Shown one piece after another: positions 8,637 to 15,615 of a stretch of 18,603 nt of DNA (positions within the stretch are counted from its first letter, which is position 1; each line of letters opens with the position of its first letter). The notes under the pieces were generated by a model. The model did no database searches and was not told the DNA's origin. It worked only from the letters and a program-made list of their open reading frames with translations. Both the position numbers and the translations under genes were made by a program. The stretch covers positions 6,060-24,662 of the forward strand of contig NYST01000006.1 in NCBI GenBank assembly GCA_002683155.1, written 5' to 3'. This stretch comes from Methanobacteriota archaeon (lineage in GTDB: Archaea > Thermoplasmatota > Poseidoniia > Poseidoniales > Thalassarchaeaceae).

Positions 8637-9124
8637 ACGAATGTGACGTCACCAAACTTCAAGACGAATTCGCGCTGAATCTCATCGAACCATTCAAGCA
8701 TTGACGAATCGAAGCGGACAGTACAAACCTCATCATCGTGCAGCAAATCGTCTTGAATTCCCTTCAGTGTCCCCGGTGCAGCCCCACAGGAGACGCATGC
8801 TCCGTCTAGGTCTATCACTAGTGAAAGAGCCCTTCCTCCGTCGCTTCTTGCTACTATTTCCCCACTAGATACCACAAGGGCACCGCCATGCCCATCCAAA
8901 GCCGCCCTAACCGGGCCAAGTCTAGCCATCAGCGCGGGAACCAGAGATTCATCTGCAGATTCGAAAAGTCCAAGAAGGGATAATGAAAGTAGCCGAGAGG
9001 TCTCACTTGGATCAAATTTTTCTGAAATTCTACGTTCTGCCTCGTTCTGGATTGCTTCGCTGATCTGGGACCTGTAGGTTTCCTCTAGGTTATCTGAGAC
9101 TCCCGCATCGCCACTATTGTTCAT
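8633..9124 (-). CDS. nfu: Nfu/NifU C-terminal-type iron-sulfur carrier protein
   Basis: A 163-residue protein. The C-terminal half is an Nfu domain: VRAALDGHGGAL (72-83, family form R-P-x-L-x-x-D-G-G) and GACVSCGAAPGTLKG (108-122), with the Fe-S-binding pair Cys110 and Cys113. Nfu proteins take a cluster from a scaffold and hand it to target apoproteins. The N-terminal 65 or so residues are charged and helical and not of a type I recognise. The gene is divergent from sufCBD across about 95 nt, a sensible partner for the SufBCD scaffold. A TATA-like string centred near 9152 is about 28 nt before ATG 9124, predicting a message with almost no leader. The H-G-G spelling instead of the usual D-G-G is a small variation. 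Confidence 0.88.
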   Translation of the reverse strand: MNNSGDAGVSDNLEETYRSQISEAIQNEAERRISEKFDPSETSRLLSLSLLGLFESADESLVPALMARLGPVRAALDGHGGALVVSSGEIVARSDGGRALSLVIDLDGACVSCGAAPGTLKGIQDDLLHDDEVCTVRFDSSMLEWFDEIQREFVLKFGDVTFV

Positions 9125-9147
9125 CCAATTTATGCGAATGTGAAGGC

Positions 9148-9156
9148 CATTATAGG
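9148..9156. promoter_or_regulatory. Shared TATA-like element between nfu and sufCBD
   Basis: CATTATAGG reads as a TATA-like box on both strands (CCTATAATG on minus). Its centre is about 28 nt from the nfu ATG (9124) and about 26 nt from base 9178. On the plus side transcription would therefore start near 9178 and leave a leader of about 40 nt before the sufC ATG at 9220. No other good TATA candidate is visible in the gap. Confidence 0.5.
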
Positions 9157-9219
9157 GTCATCTAATGAAGCAAGAGATTGAATAGTCAGGTAGTTCCGGT
9201 GAGAGTCAGGGGGTTGAGT

Positions 9220-9963
9220 ATGACATTGCTGGAGATTAAAGACCTGCATGCTGGCATTGACGGAAATGAAATTCTAAAGGGCATAAACCTGAAAATTGGA
9301 CCTGGTGAAATTCATGCCATCATGGGTCGAAACGGTAGTGGTAAAACGACAACTGCGAATATCATAATGGGTCACCCGGACTTTGAGGTAGAGTCGGGGG
9401 ATGTGTTGCTTGAGGGCGAGAGTCTGCTGGAATTAGAATCATGGGAGAGGGCTCGAAAGGGTGTCTTTCTCTCATTCCAGTATCCACAGGCAGTTCCGGG
9501 ACTTCAGGTTGGAAATTTCCTACGGAAGTCGGTTGCTAGCATTAGAGGGGAAGAGGAGGCCAAGGGTTCTGCCTTCCGAGAGCGGTTGACTAAGGCGATG
9601 GAGGCACTCGATATACCACGTACCTTCATGTCGAGATATGTCAATGACGGTTTCAGCGGGGGGGAGAAGAAACGCTTTGAGATCCTACAACTGATGCTAC
9701 TAAAGCCTCGACTTGCAGTTCTCGATGAGACAGATAGTGGCTTGGACATAGATGGGATAAGAACTGTGTCCGAAGGAGTAAATGCAGCAATCAGGGGAAC
9801 TGATTCTGGAGCATTGATTATCACTCACTACTCTAGAATTCTGGAGCATGTGCAACCGGATATGGTGCATGTACTGTTGGATGGCAAGATTGTATCCTCA
9901 GGGGGACCTGAACTAGCTACAAAGCTTGAAGAGAAGGGTTACGAATGGCTGAAAAAAGAATGA
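9220..9963 (+). CDS. sufC: SufC, ATPase of the SufBCD iron-sulfur cluster assembly complex
   Basis: From ATG 9220 the protein has 247 residues, close to the usual 248-250. It carries Walker A GRNGSGKT (36-43), a SufC-type Q-loop FQYPQAVPG, the signature FSGGEKKRFEILQ, Walker B with the SufC-specific LDETDSGLDIDG, and H-loop ITHYSRIL. SufC binds SufB and SufD in the cytoplasm, and its ATP-driven dimerisation opens the scaffold for Fe-S assembly. ATG 9220 is preferred to TTG 9178, which would add 14 residues absent from typical SufC; a purine-rich GGGGGTTGAG lies just before 9220. The sufB start follows 9 nt after the stop, with the SD site overlapping the sufC stop codon. No cysteine desulfurase gene is in the window. 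Confidence 0.96.
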   Translation: MTLLEIKDLHAGIDGNEILKGINLKIGPGEIHAIMGRNGSGKTTTANIIMGHPDFEVESGDVLLEGESLLELESWERARKGVFLSFQYPQAVPGLQVGNFLRKSVASIRGEEEAKGSAFRERLTKAMEALDIPRTFMSRYVNDGFSGGEKKRFEILQLMLLKPRLAVLDETDSGLDIDGIRTVSEGVNAAIRGTDSGALIITHYSRILEHVQPDMVHVLLDGKIVSSGGPELATKLEEKGYEWLKKE

Positions 9964-9975
9964 GGTGCTTAGGTG
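9961..9975 (+). promoter_or_regulatory. Fused stop codon and ribosome-binding site at sufC/sufB (decides the GTG start)
   Basis: TGAGGTG carries the sufC stop and a strong Shine-Dalgarno core, GAGGTG (9962-9967), five nt before GTG 9973. It supports GTG 9973 as the sufB start and suggests coupled translation. Confidence 0.7.
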
Positions 9976-11385
9976 GGAGATAACAGTGAAGCTCGCGAGG
10001 CGGTAGGGGAGTACAAGGCTGGATGGCATGACCCTGAAGACTCAACGATTAGATTCGACTTTGGCCTTTCAGAGGAAGTAGTCAGAGAAATATCTAATCT
10101 CAAGAATGAGCCTCAATGGATGACTGATATCCGAGTTAAAGCCTTCAATCACTTCTCTAAGAGGAAAATGCCAACATGGGGCAACATGTCAATGTTAGAA
10201 GAGATTGATTTCGACAACATCTGCTACTACCTGAGATCATCAGAATCTACTGAGAAGGACTGGGATGACGTGCCTGAGGACATCAGGAACACTTTCGAGA
10301 GGCTGGGTATTCCCGAAGCAGAGCAGAAGTGGTTGTCTGGTGTAACTGCTCAGTATGAGTCAGAGGCAGTATACCACAGCATCAGAGAAGACTTGGAAAG
10401 CCAAGGAGTGATTTTCCTCGATATGGACAGCGGGCTCAGGGAATATCCAGATCTAGTGAAAAAGTGGTTCTGTTCCGTGGTCCCTTACTCTGATAACAAA
10501 TTCTCTGCGCTAAATACCGCAGTCTGGTCCGGTGGATCATTCATTTATGTGCCAGAAGGGGTTCACGTTGAGATGCCAGTACAGGCATACTTCAGAATCA
10601 ATGCAAAGAATATGGGTCAATTCGAAAGGACCCTGATTATTGCTGATAAAGGAAGCAGCATCCATTACGTCGAAGGATGTACCGCTCCTACATACTCAAC
10701 TGACTCACTGCACTCTGCGGTAGTAGAATTGATTGCTCTTCCAGGTTCGCACATCCGGTACTCGACTATCCAGAACTGGAGTTCAAATGTTTACAATCTA
10801 GTCACAAAGAGGGGAATAGCGCATGAAAAGGCCAAGATTGAGTGGGTAGATGGCAACATTGGAAGTAAACTCACGATGAAATATCCCGCTGTGATTCTTA
10901 AGGGCGAAGGCAGTCATGCAGAAGTTATTTCGGTTGCATATTCCGGAGAAGGTCAGCATCAAGATGCTGGGGCTAAGATTCACCACCTAGCATCCAACAC
11001 AACTAGTAAAATTCTCTCAAAGAGCATCAGCAAAAATGGAGGCAGGGGGTCTTACAGAGGGATGGTTACAGTTTCGCCCAAAGCGGACAACTGTAAATTG
11101 AACGTGGTCTGTGACGCACTAATCCTGGATGAAGGTAGCAGATCGGACACATATCCCACAATGGAAGTAGCGAACGCAACTGCAAGGTGTGAACACGAGG
11201 CGAGTGTTTCGAAGGTCAGCGATGAGCAATTATTCTACCTAATGAGCCGTGGACACTCGGAGGAAGAGTCACTGGCGATGATTGTCAACGGTTTCTTCGA
11301 ACCCTTCACAAGAGAGCTTCCCATGGAATACGCGGTGGAGCTCAATCAACTGATGGCTCTTGAGATGGAAGGAAGCATAGGTTGA
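9973..11385 (+). CDS. sufB: SufB, scaffold subunit of the SufBCD iron-sulfur cluster assembly complex
   Basis: A 470-residue protein of typical SufB length, starting at GTG 9973. The C-terminal two thirds form the SufB/SufD beta-helix core. Recognisable stretches are YVPEGVHVEMPVQAYFRIN, EGCTAPTYSTDSLH (Cys236), IQNWSSNVYNL, the glycine-rich RGSYRGMV, CDALILDEGSRSDTYP and CEHEASVSKVSDEQLFYLMSRG, followed by the family's C-terminal helix VNGFFEPFTRELPMEYAVEL. Cys380 in CDAL is at the place where SufB has its conserved cluster-building cysteine (E. coli Cys405, by recalled alignment). SufB accepts sulfur and builds the nascent cluster with SufD and SufC. It lies in the middle of sufCBD with 9-nt gaps on both sides. 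An inactive SufB-like paralogue is unlikely given these motifs. Confidence 0.96.
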   Translation: MGDNSEAREAVGEYKAGWHDPEDSTIRFDFGLSEEVVREISNLKNEPQWMTDIRVKAFNHFSKRKMPTWGNMSMLEEIDFDNICYYLRSSESTEKDWDDVPEDIRNTFERLGIPEAEQKWLSGVTAQYESEAVYHSIREDLESQGVIFLDMDSGLREYPDLVKKWFCSVVPYSDNKFSALNTAVWSGGSFIYVPEGVHVEMPVQAYFRINAKNMGQFERTLIIADKGSSIHYVEGCTAPTYSTDSLHSAVVELIALPGSHIRYSTIQNWSSNVYNLVTKRGIAHEKAKIEWVDGNIGSKLTMKYPAVILKGEGSHAEVISVAYSGEGQHQDAGAKIHHLASNTTSKILSKSISKNGGRGSYRGMVTVSPKADNCKLNVVCDALILDEGSRSDTYPTMEVANATARCEHEASVSKVSDEQLFYLMSRGHSEEESLAMIVNGFFEPFTRELPMEYAVELNQLMALEMEGSIG

Positions 11386-11397
11386 GGTCGAATAATG
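11383..11397 (+). promoter_or_regulatory. Fused stop codon and ribosome-binding site at sufB/sufD
   Basis: TGAGGT combines the sufB stop with a GAGGT Shine-Dalgarno core (11384-11388), six nt before ATG 11395. Spacing is the same as at the other two plus-strand junctions. Confidence 0.65.
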
Positions 11398-12498
11398 GAT
11401 TCGGCCTCGCGATACCTCAGAATGGAGACGCCAGATAAGGCGGATCATCTTTGGAGATACACTCCCTGGAAGAAGGTGCACCCTACTGGGGACTTGTCTG
11501 AGATCCCAGCTCTAGGTCAGCCCGAGATTAGTCTGAACCTGATTGACGGTTCGAAGGCCCCTAATGGAATCGAATTGAAACGCGGCGTTTCCGGGGAACC
11601 AGATTTCTCAATGAGCAACGCTTTGACAAATTCATTCCTTCATGCTTCGGCTAAGGATTCACAATGGACGTTGGTCGTGGACAGGGGTTTCTCTCCCGGC
11701 AAGCCTGTGATTCTTGATATTAAGGCGGATGATTTTCCATCCATTGCACACATCTCATTGGAAATAGGAAAGATGGCGGAATTTGAATTGATTACCAGGG
11801 TAACTGGCAACAGCGAATGGTTCGGACTACTAAGGACAGGTCAGATTCAAGACGGGGCAGTAGTGAATGATGTTGTAATCGGACTACTGGAAAGAGGCAC
11901 CATGCTGCGCTCCGACCGAATTGAGATTTGCCGAGATGCTCAGGTCAGAGCAGGGACTGTTTCTTCGGGCTCTGATCGAACGAAGAGCGATCTTCGATAC
12001 ATTATGGGGGAAACCGGTGGAAACATCAGAGTCCTAGGATCGATCCTATCCACGGAATCTATGCACTTGGATCACCACATAGAAATCCACCATGAAGCAC
12101 CCGAAACATTCAGCCGACTATCGTGGCACTCTGCTTGCGGGGGAAGCAGCAGAACCATTGGAACTGGGATGCTAACTATCAGGAAGGGATCCAAAGGAGC
12201 GGATGCCTCGCAGATTTTTCACAACCTATTGCTCTCCGAATCAGCGGAAGCGGATTCGATCCCGGAACTGGAAGTAATGGAGAATGATGTAGTTGGTTGT
12301 GGGCATGGAACAGCAAATGGACCAATAGACGAAAATCAGATGTTTTACCTCAAGTCCAGGGGGTTCGACGAGGAGGGCGCTAAGAATTCCTTGATAGCGG
12401 CATTCCTCAATTCTACCCTCTCGGAGATGGGTGGGGGAGAACTACACGAATGGCTCGTAAGTGAGTTGACCCTACAATTGGAAGCCCTCAATTCGTGA
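11395..12498 (+). CDS. sufD: SufD, partner scaffold subunit of the SufBCD complex
   Basis: A 367-residue SufB/SufD-family protein. The N-terminus has the SufD-like W20-R-Y-T-P-W segment, and the core ends in GCGHGTANGPIDENQMFYLKSRGF, the SufD form CSHGATxGxLDxxxLFYLxSRG. His304 lies at the position of the His that SufD contributes to the SufB-SufD interface (E. coli His360, by recalled alignment). The 250 or so residues between form the diverged beta-helix, with several acidic and His-rich strands such as LDHHIEIHHE. SufD stabilises SufB and is needed for iron entry. A second SufB is less likely: the SufB CTAPTYST motif is absent and the length is short. The Cys-rich small ORF begins 22 nt after the stop. 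Confidence 0.93.
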   Translation: MDSASRYLRMETPDKADHLWRYTPWKKVHPTGDLSEIPALGQPEISLNLIDGSKAPNGIELKRGVSGEPDFSMSNALTNSFLHASAKDSQWTLVVDRGFSPGKPVILDIKADDFPSIAHISLEIGKMAEFELITRVTGNSEWFGLLRTGQIQDGAVVNDVVIGLLERGTMLRSDRIEICRDAQVRAGTVSSGSDRTKSDLRYIMGETGGNIRVLGSILSTESMHLDHHIEIHHEAPETFSRLSWHSACGGSSRTIGTGMLTIRKGSKGADASQIFHNLLLSESAEADSIPELEVMENDVVGCGHGTANGPIDENQMFYLKSRGFDEEGAKNSLIAAFLNSTLSEMGGGELHEWLVSELTLQLEALNS

Positions 12499-12520
12499 GT
12501 GGGGAAATTGATTTAGCCTG

Positions 12521-12679
12521 ATGGCAGGCGCTAATGGCGTGGACAGTGACCATTGCAAGGATTTCCTCTGTCCCTGCGGTTTCAAAGGAGATGCGATCCC
12601 AATGCGCCAGCACATGGAATGCCCCCGTTGCTTCAGGGTAGTAGAGGCTTGTTGCGAAGGATTTCCAGAATATTGCTAG
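12521..12679 (+). CDS. Small cysteine-rich protein behind sufD (52 aa), candidate Fe-S or zinc protein
   Basis: ATG 12521 to TAG 12679 encodes 52 residues with eight cysteines and two histidines: H11, C12, C17-P-C19, H31, C34-P-R-C37, C44-C45 and C52 as the last residue. An in-frame stop at 12509-12511 bounds the start. The C-x-C, C-x2-C and C-C groups resemble a compact metal-binding protein. Eight cysteines by chance in 52 codons is improbable, which supports a real gene. It lies 22 nt after sufD on the same strand, with no TATA box at the right distance, so it is probably cotranscribed with sufCBD. I do not recognise the family. A role in Fe-S assembly or iron/sulfur handling is inferred from position only; a zinc ribbon without that role is equally possible. 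No clear SD site precedes it, so the exact start is less certain. Confidence 0.7.
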   Translation: MAGANGVDSDHCKDFLCPCGFKGDAIPMRQHMECPRCFRVVEACCEGFPEYC

Positions 12680-12757
12680 ACTGGCAAAATAGTTTGGTTA
12701 GTTTTGGCAGATGATTAATTGGTGAAATATAAGGCGTAGGCCCCTTCGGGATTGATT
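12680..12757. other. Gap between the Cys-rich ORF and the DUF2085 gene
   Basis: The 78 nt hold two short T-rich runs on the plus strand (near 12691-12706), which could help end the suf transcript in the archaeal manner, and then the TATA box at 12725-12732. I see no strong hairpin and no further ORF. Confidence 0.35.
12725..12732 (+). promoter_or_regulatory. TATA box for the DUF2085 gene
   Basis: AAATATAA is the best TATA match in the gap at 12680-12751. Its centre is 24-29 nt before TTG 12752 and GTG 12758, so it predicts a message with no leader or almost none. It also marks this gene as a transcription unit separate from the suf operon. Confidence 0.6.
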
Positions 12758-13513
12758 GTGGGGCAGACTCTTCTGAAAAATGGACTGGAAGAAAAAAAAC
12801 ACGAGGAGAAAGTCTCCAAGATTCTAGGCGGAGTAGCATTTGGGTATCTGGCACTATGCTTTTTGGCCCCTCTTTCTCTTCCTTCTAATTCGGTACCGGA
12901 GCTCTCAGGGAGGGCGAATGCTATCGATTATGCATTCGAAAACAGTTGGGGGAATAATGGGCATGAAGAGGGGGGTTCTGTTGGTCACGACCAGTCGTTG
13001 CACGGTGGTAAATTTGCATGGAGTGAGTTGAATCCAATTTGGGCACTTGCATACGGATTTGGAGATATAAATTGCCATCAAAAACACGAGAGATCTTGGG
13101 AGATTAATGGAAACCAGATGCCAGTGTGTGCCAGAGACATCGGGATATTCTCGGGATTCTCCCTGGGGTGCCTGTTCTTCTTGCTGAGGGGCTTCAACAG
13201 ATGGACAGTTAGGGATACGTTTCTCTCAGTTTTCAATGATGAATGGCTAATAGAGATATACGAGAAAGACAGGAGGATGATGGCGATGCTATTGATTATG
13301 GGCATAGGTCTGATTCCAATGGGCATTGATGGTTCCACCCAATTGCTTCTCAATTCGTACGAATCCAATAATTTGCTCAGGATAATCACCGGATTGGGTT
13401 CTGGATTTGTTGGCGGGTGGTGGTTTTCTTCGGCTTTCTCGGCCAGACCCAAGTTCTTCATAGAGGCCTCCAAAGTTGACCTACCTGCTGGTTCTAGACT
13501 AGTAGTAAAGTGA
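12758..13513 (+). CDS. DUF2085 family membrane protein
   Basis: A protein of 251 residues from GTG 12758 (253 if TTG 12752 is used). It shows the DUF2085 signature: C106-H-Q with ERSW, then GNQMPVCARD (118-127) leading into a membrane helix, and later LIPMGIDGSTQLL with NNLLRIITGL. Four hydrophobic segments are likely (about 21-41, 128-144, 175-191 and 205-226). The family's function is unknown; the invariant Cys, His and Asp residues suggest a metal or redox site, but that is inference. Between helices 1 and 2 is a Gly/His/Glu-rich loop (about 60-90, with H69, H77 and H82), probably outside the membrane. The stop is only 2 nt from the stop of the convergent tmk-like gene. Confidence 0.82.
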   Translation: MGQTLLKNGLEEKKHEEKVSKILGGVAFGYLALCFLAPLSLPSNSVPELSGRANAIDYAFENSWGNNGHEEGGSVGHDQSLHGGKFAWSELNPIWALAYGFGDINCHQKHERSWEINGNQMPVCARDIGIFSGFSLGCLFFLLRGFNRWTVRDTFLSVFNDEWLIEIYEKDRRMMAMLLIMGIGLIPMGIDGSTQLLLNSYESNNLLRIITGLGSGFVGGWWFSSAFSARPKFFIEASKVDLPAGSRLVVK

Positions 13514-13515
13514 TT

Positions 13516-14850
13516 TCACTTACCTAGCCACCAATCGACCAGCGATTCTATCGTCTCAGGGGGAGACCTGCCCTCTAACCCACTACCCAATATGGACAAT
13601 CTGCTGATTGTGTCCATCAATGCACGTTCATGTCTTCCCGATTTGGCCATCTGACCCATAAAGAATCGAATATGCGTACTTGGATTGTTAGACTGCCATT
13701 TACTAATTTCCCTACGGAGGGGCCAGATTGCTAGAACAAGTTTTCCGAAAGATAAGAGTTCCTCCCTCAAATGTGATTTTGGCGCCTCCCGACCTACTAG
13801 ATTCATCCTACGATATACCCAGCCCAATTCCTTGAGGAAACTGATGATCCTCTGAGTGTGCCGCTTGGAAACCGAACGAACTGGGCCCATTGAAGATCTT
13901 AGTTCGGAGATCTCTGCTGAATTGATTAGGGATAGAGTTCCGCATACAGAGGACATTGAGTGGTTTAGTATGTTTTTAGGGTAGTTTTGGTGGCCTTTAT
14001 CCATAGATCTGAGTCCCTTGTTGTGACTTTCCTGGGCTGACTTTAGGACCCTCCATGGCGCTAACCCTTCTAACCATTCCAATTTTGTCTTGGATGGTTC
14101 AATGCCTATATCTGGCAGTGTACTTTGATTCTGTGATTCTCGTACCATGGTACTAATCTGAAATTGGTCAATTTCCTCCATTTCTACGTTTATGGGGATT
14201 GGCTTGCTGTTCATGAATGATCGAATTGCATTCTTCAGAGTGCTTCGAAGATTCTCCTGAGTCCCTTCGTTTGAAATCGGCCCCAGAATCGCACCCATGT
14301 CAAAGGGAGTGGGCATTTCCAATTCTCCGGAGAGAAGTTGCCTATACCCTTCCCTAATACGAATCTGTAATTCGGAGGTCTCAAAGTACTCTTCCTTGCT
14401 AGAGAGGCCGCGGAGCGTTCCCTTTCTTATTCTCTCCAATGCGATTTCTGGATCGCAATCTACCCAGATGCATAGATCCGGAATTAATGCTGCCGAATTC
14501 ATCTGAGCGGCCCTCTCTAGACCGATTCCGCCAACTATTCCCTGATACACTAGAGAAGAGTGGATATTCCTCCCACTTACTACTGCTCTTCCTTCTTGGA
14601 GCCGCGGGAGGATCCACCCATGAGAGTGATCCAGACGATCTGCTGCGAAAAGGCCAGCCTCCTGATCAGGCGTTAGCGTCTGCCTCCTCACCGAATCTAT
14701 TGCCAACCTTCCCAGGGCATGATCCCTCCGGGGTTCGGCTGTAATCTCTACAGATTTGAAACAGAACTCGGATTCTAGAACTTCATGCACAATCTGTGTT
14801 GCTAGGCCCTTTCCACTGCCATCCCCGCCTTCAATTGAGAACAGATACAT
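13516..14850 (-). CDS. tmk: Thymidylate-kinase-like protein with substituted motifs and a long unknown C-terminal extension
   Basis: A 444-residue protein, about twice the usual 200-215. Residues 1-215 follow the dTMP kinase fold: P-loop GGDGSGKG (8-15), EPRRDHALGRLA, LFAADRLDH (67-75), SSLVYQG (98-104), PDLCIWVDCDPEIALERI (124-141) and an Arg-rich lid near 140-156. Thymidylate kinase makes dTDP from dTMP and ATP. Two key places differ: the Walker A Ser/Thr after Lys14 is Gly15, and the DR[YH] motif reads S92-G93-R94-N95, lacking the Asp. Residues 216-444 are basic and probably helical, and I recognise no domain. It is the last gene of a minus-strand unit, 16 nt after its neighbour, with a good SD (AGGAG) six nt before ATG. 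It may be a working but divergent kinase or one acting on another nucleotide. Confidence 0.78.
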   Translation of the reverse strand: MYLFSIEGGDGSGKGLATQIVHEVLESEFCFKSVEITAEPRRDHALGRLAIDSVRRQTLTPDQEAGLFAADRLDHSHGWILPRLQEGRAVVSGRNIHSSLVYQGIVGGIGLERAAQMNSAALIPDLCIWVDCDPEIALERIRKGTLRGLSSKEEYFETSELQIRIREGYRQLLSGELEMPTPFDMGAILGPISNEGTQENLRSTLKNAIRSFMNSKPIPINVEMEEIDQFQISTMVRESQNQSTLPDIGIEPSKTKLEWLEGLAPWRVLKSAQESHNKGLRSMDKGHQNYPKNILNHSMSSVCGTLSLINSAEISELRSSMGPVRSVSKRHTQRIISFLKELGWVYRRMNLVGREAPKSHLREELLSFGKLVLAIWPLRREISKWQSNNPSTHIRFFMGQMAKSGRHERALMDTISRLSILGSGLEGRSPPETIESLVDWWLGK

Positions 14851-14866
14851 GGGACTCTCCTGATGC

Positions 14867-15607
14867 CTAATGGCGACTACCAGAAAACTGTTCCTTAGAC
14901 AATGTCACCAACCCCATACCAATCAAAATAAGTAAAGGGCCAATGAAAATCATGCCTCTGCTCCACAGACCGAGGAAAGAAAGCCACCATGCTCTTCTGT
15001 AGCTATTGCCACGATAAGCCTCTACTCCACCATAGACTCCCAATAGCCCGAGAAACACGGTCATCAGGGCAATAGCAGTGGCAATGGAAACGGAATTAGA
15101 CTGATAGCTCTCGCCGCGCCTGTCAATTATGTTCTCGCCATTTCCCTCTGACATCGTTATTACTAGCTGTGCTTCATCTCCAGGGACGAAAAACAACTTA
15201 GTCGTATTGTTACCGCTGTGGGTAAAAGAAAGGAGGTAGGGCACTCGGCGGACTTCAATGACAGTGAATCTGCCGTCTGAATCCGTAAGCGTCTCCTTCC
15301 CAGTAGTTGCTCCCTCTACTGAAAGGAGCCTTACCCTCACCCCTTCAACAGGTTCGCCGCCCGAGTCGTTGCCCGTCCTTTCGGAGATTACAATTCCGGA
15401 AACATCAGAATATTCCTCTGACGAGTCCAAAGTAGCCGAGAGTATCTCATCGGGGGTTCCTGATATGAGCAGAATACCCAACTGAACGCCGATAAGACTG
15501 CCGATTATTATCAGAATGGCTCCTGCGACCCTTGTCGACGGCTCCTCGGAAATGTCCTCAATGAAGTACTCGAGATCGATTCGCCCCTCTTCATCTTCGA
15601 CGACCAT
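14867..15607 (-). CDS. Membrane protein with extracytoplasmic carboxypeptidase-regulatory-like domain
   Basis: A 246-residue protein. A charged N-terminus (1-26) precedes a membrane helix at 27-49. Residues about 65-155 form a beta-sandwich pattern like the carboxypeptidase regulatory-like family: SGIVISERT, GEPVEGVRVRLLS, TDSDGRFTV and PYLLSFTH. Hydrophobic segments follow at about 172-194 and 207-236; the latter may be two. The sandwich domain should lie outside the cell. Such domains are usually binding or structural modules without catalysis, so the protein's job is unknown. It starts 8 nt after the glutaminyl cyclase stop, where TAGGAG gives an SD (GGAG) overlapping the stop codon, and lies 16 nt before the tmk-like gene, so all three are probably one transcript. 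Confidence 0.72.
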   Translation of the reverse strand: MVVEDEEGRIDLEYFIEDISEEPSTRVAGAILIIIGSLIGVQLGILLISGTPDEILSATLDSSEEYSDVSGIVISERTGNDSGGEPVEGVRVRLLSVEGATTGKETLTDSDGRFTVIEVRRVPYLLSFTHSGNNTTKLFFVPGDEAQLVITMSEGNGENIIDRRGESYQSNSVSIATAIALMTVFLGLLGVYGGVEAYRGNSYRRAWWLSFLGLWSRGMIFIGPLLILIGMGLVTLSKEQFSGSRH

Positions 15608-15615
15608 GTGGACTC

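Noticed and set aside
9178..9219. TTG start for sufC adding 14 residues
   Set aside because: Typical SufC begins just before the first strand, as with ATG 9220, giving the usual length. The predicted transcription start near 9178 makes the longer form possible, but unlikely.
12680..12720. Possible hairpin terminator after the Cys-rich ORF
   Set aside because: Only short T-rich runs are present; I could not find a convincing stem.
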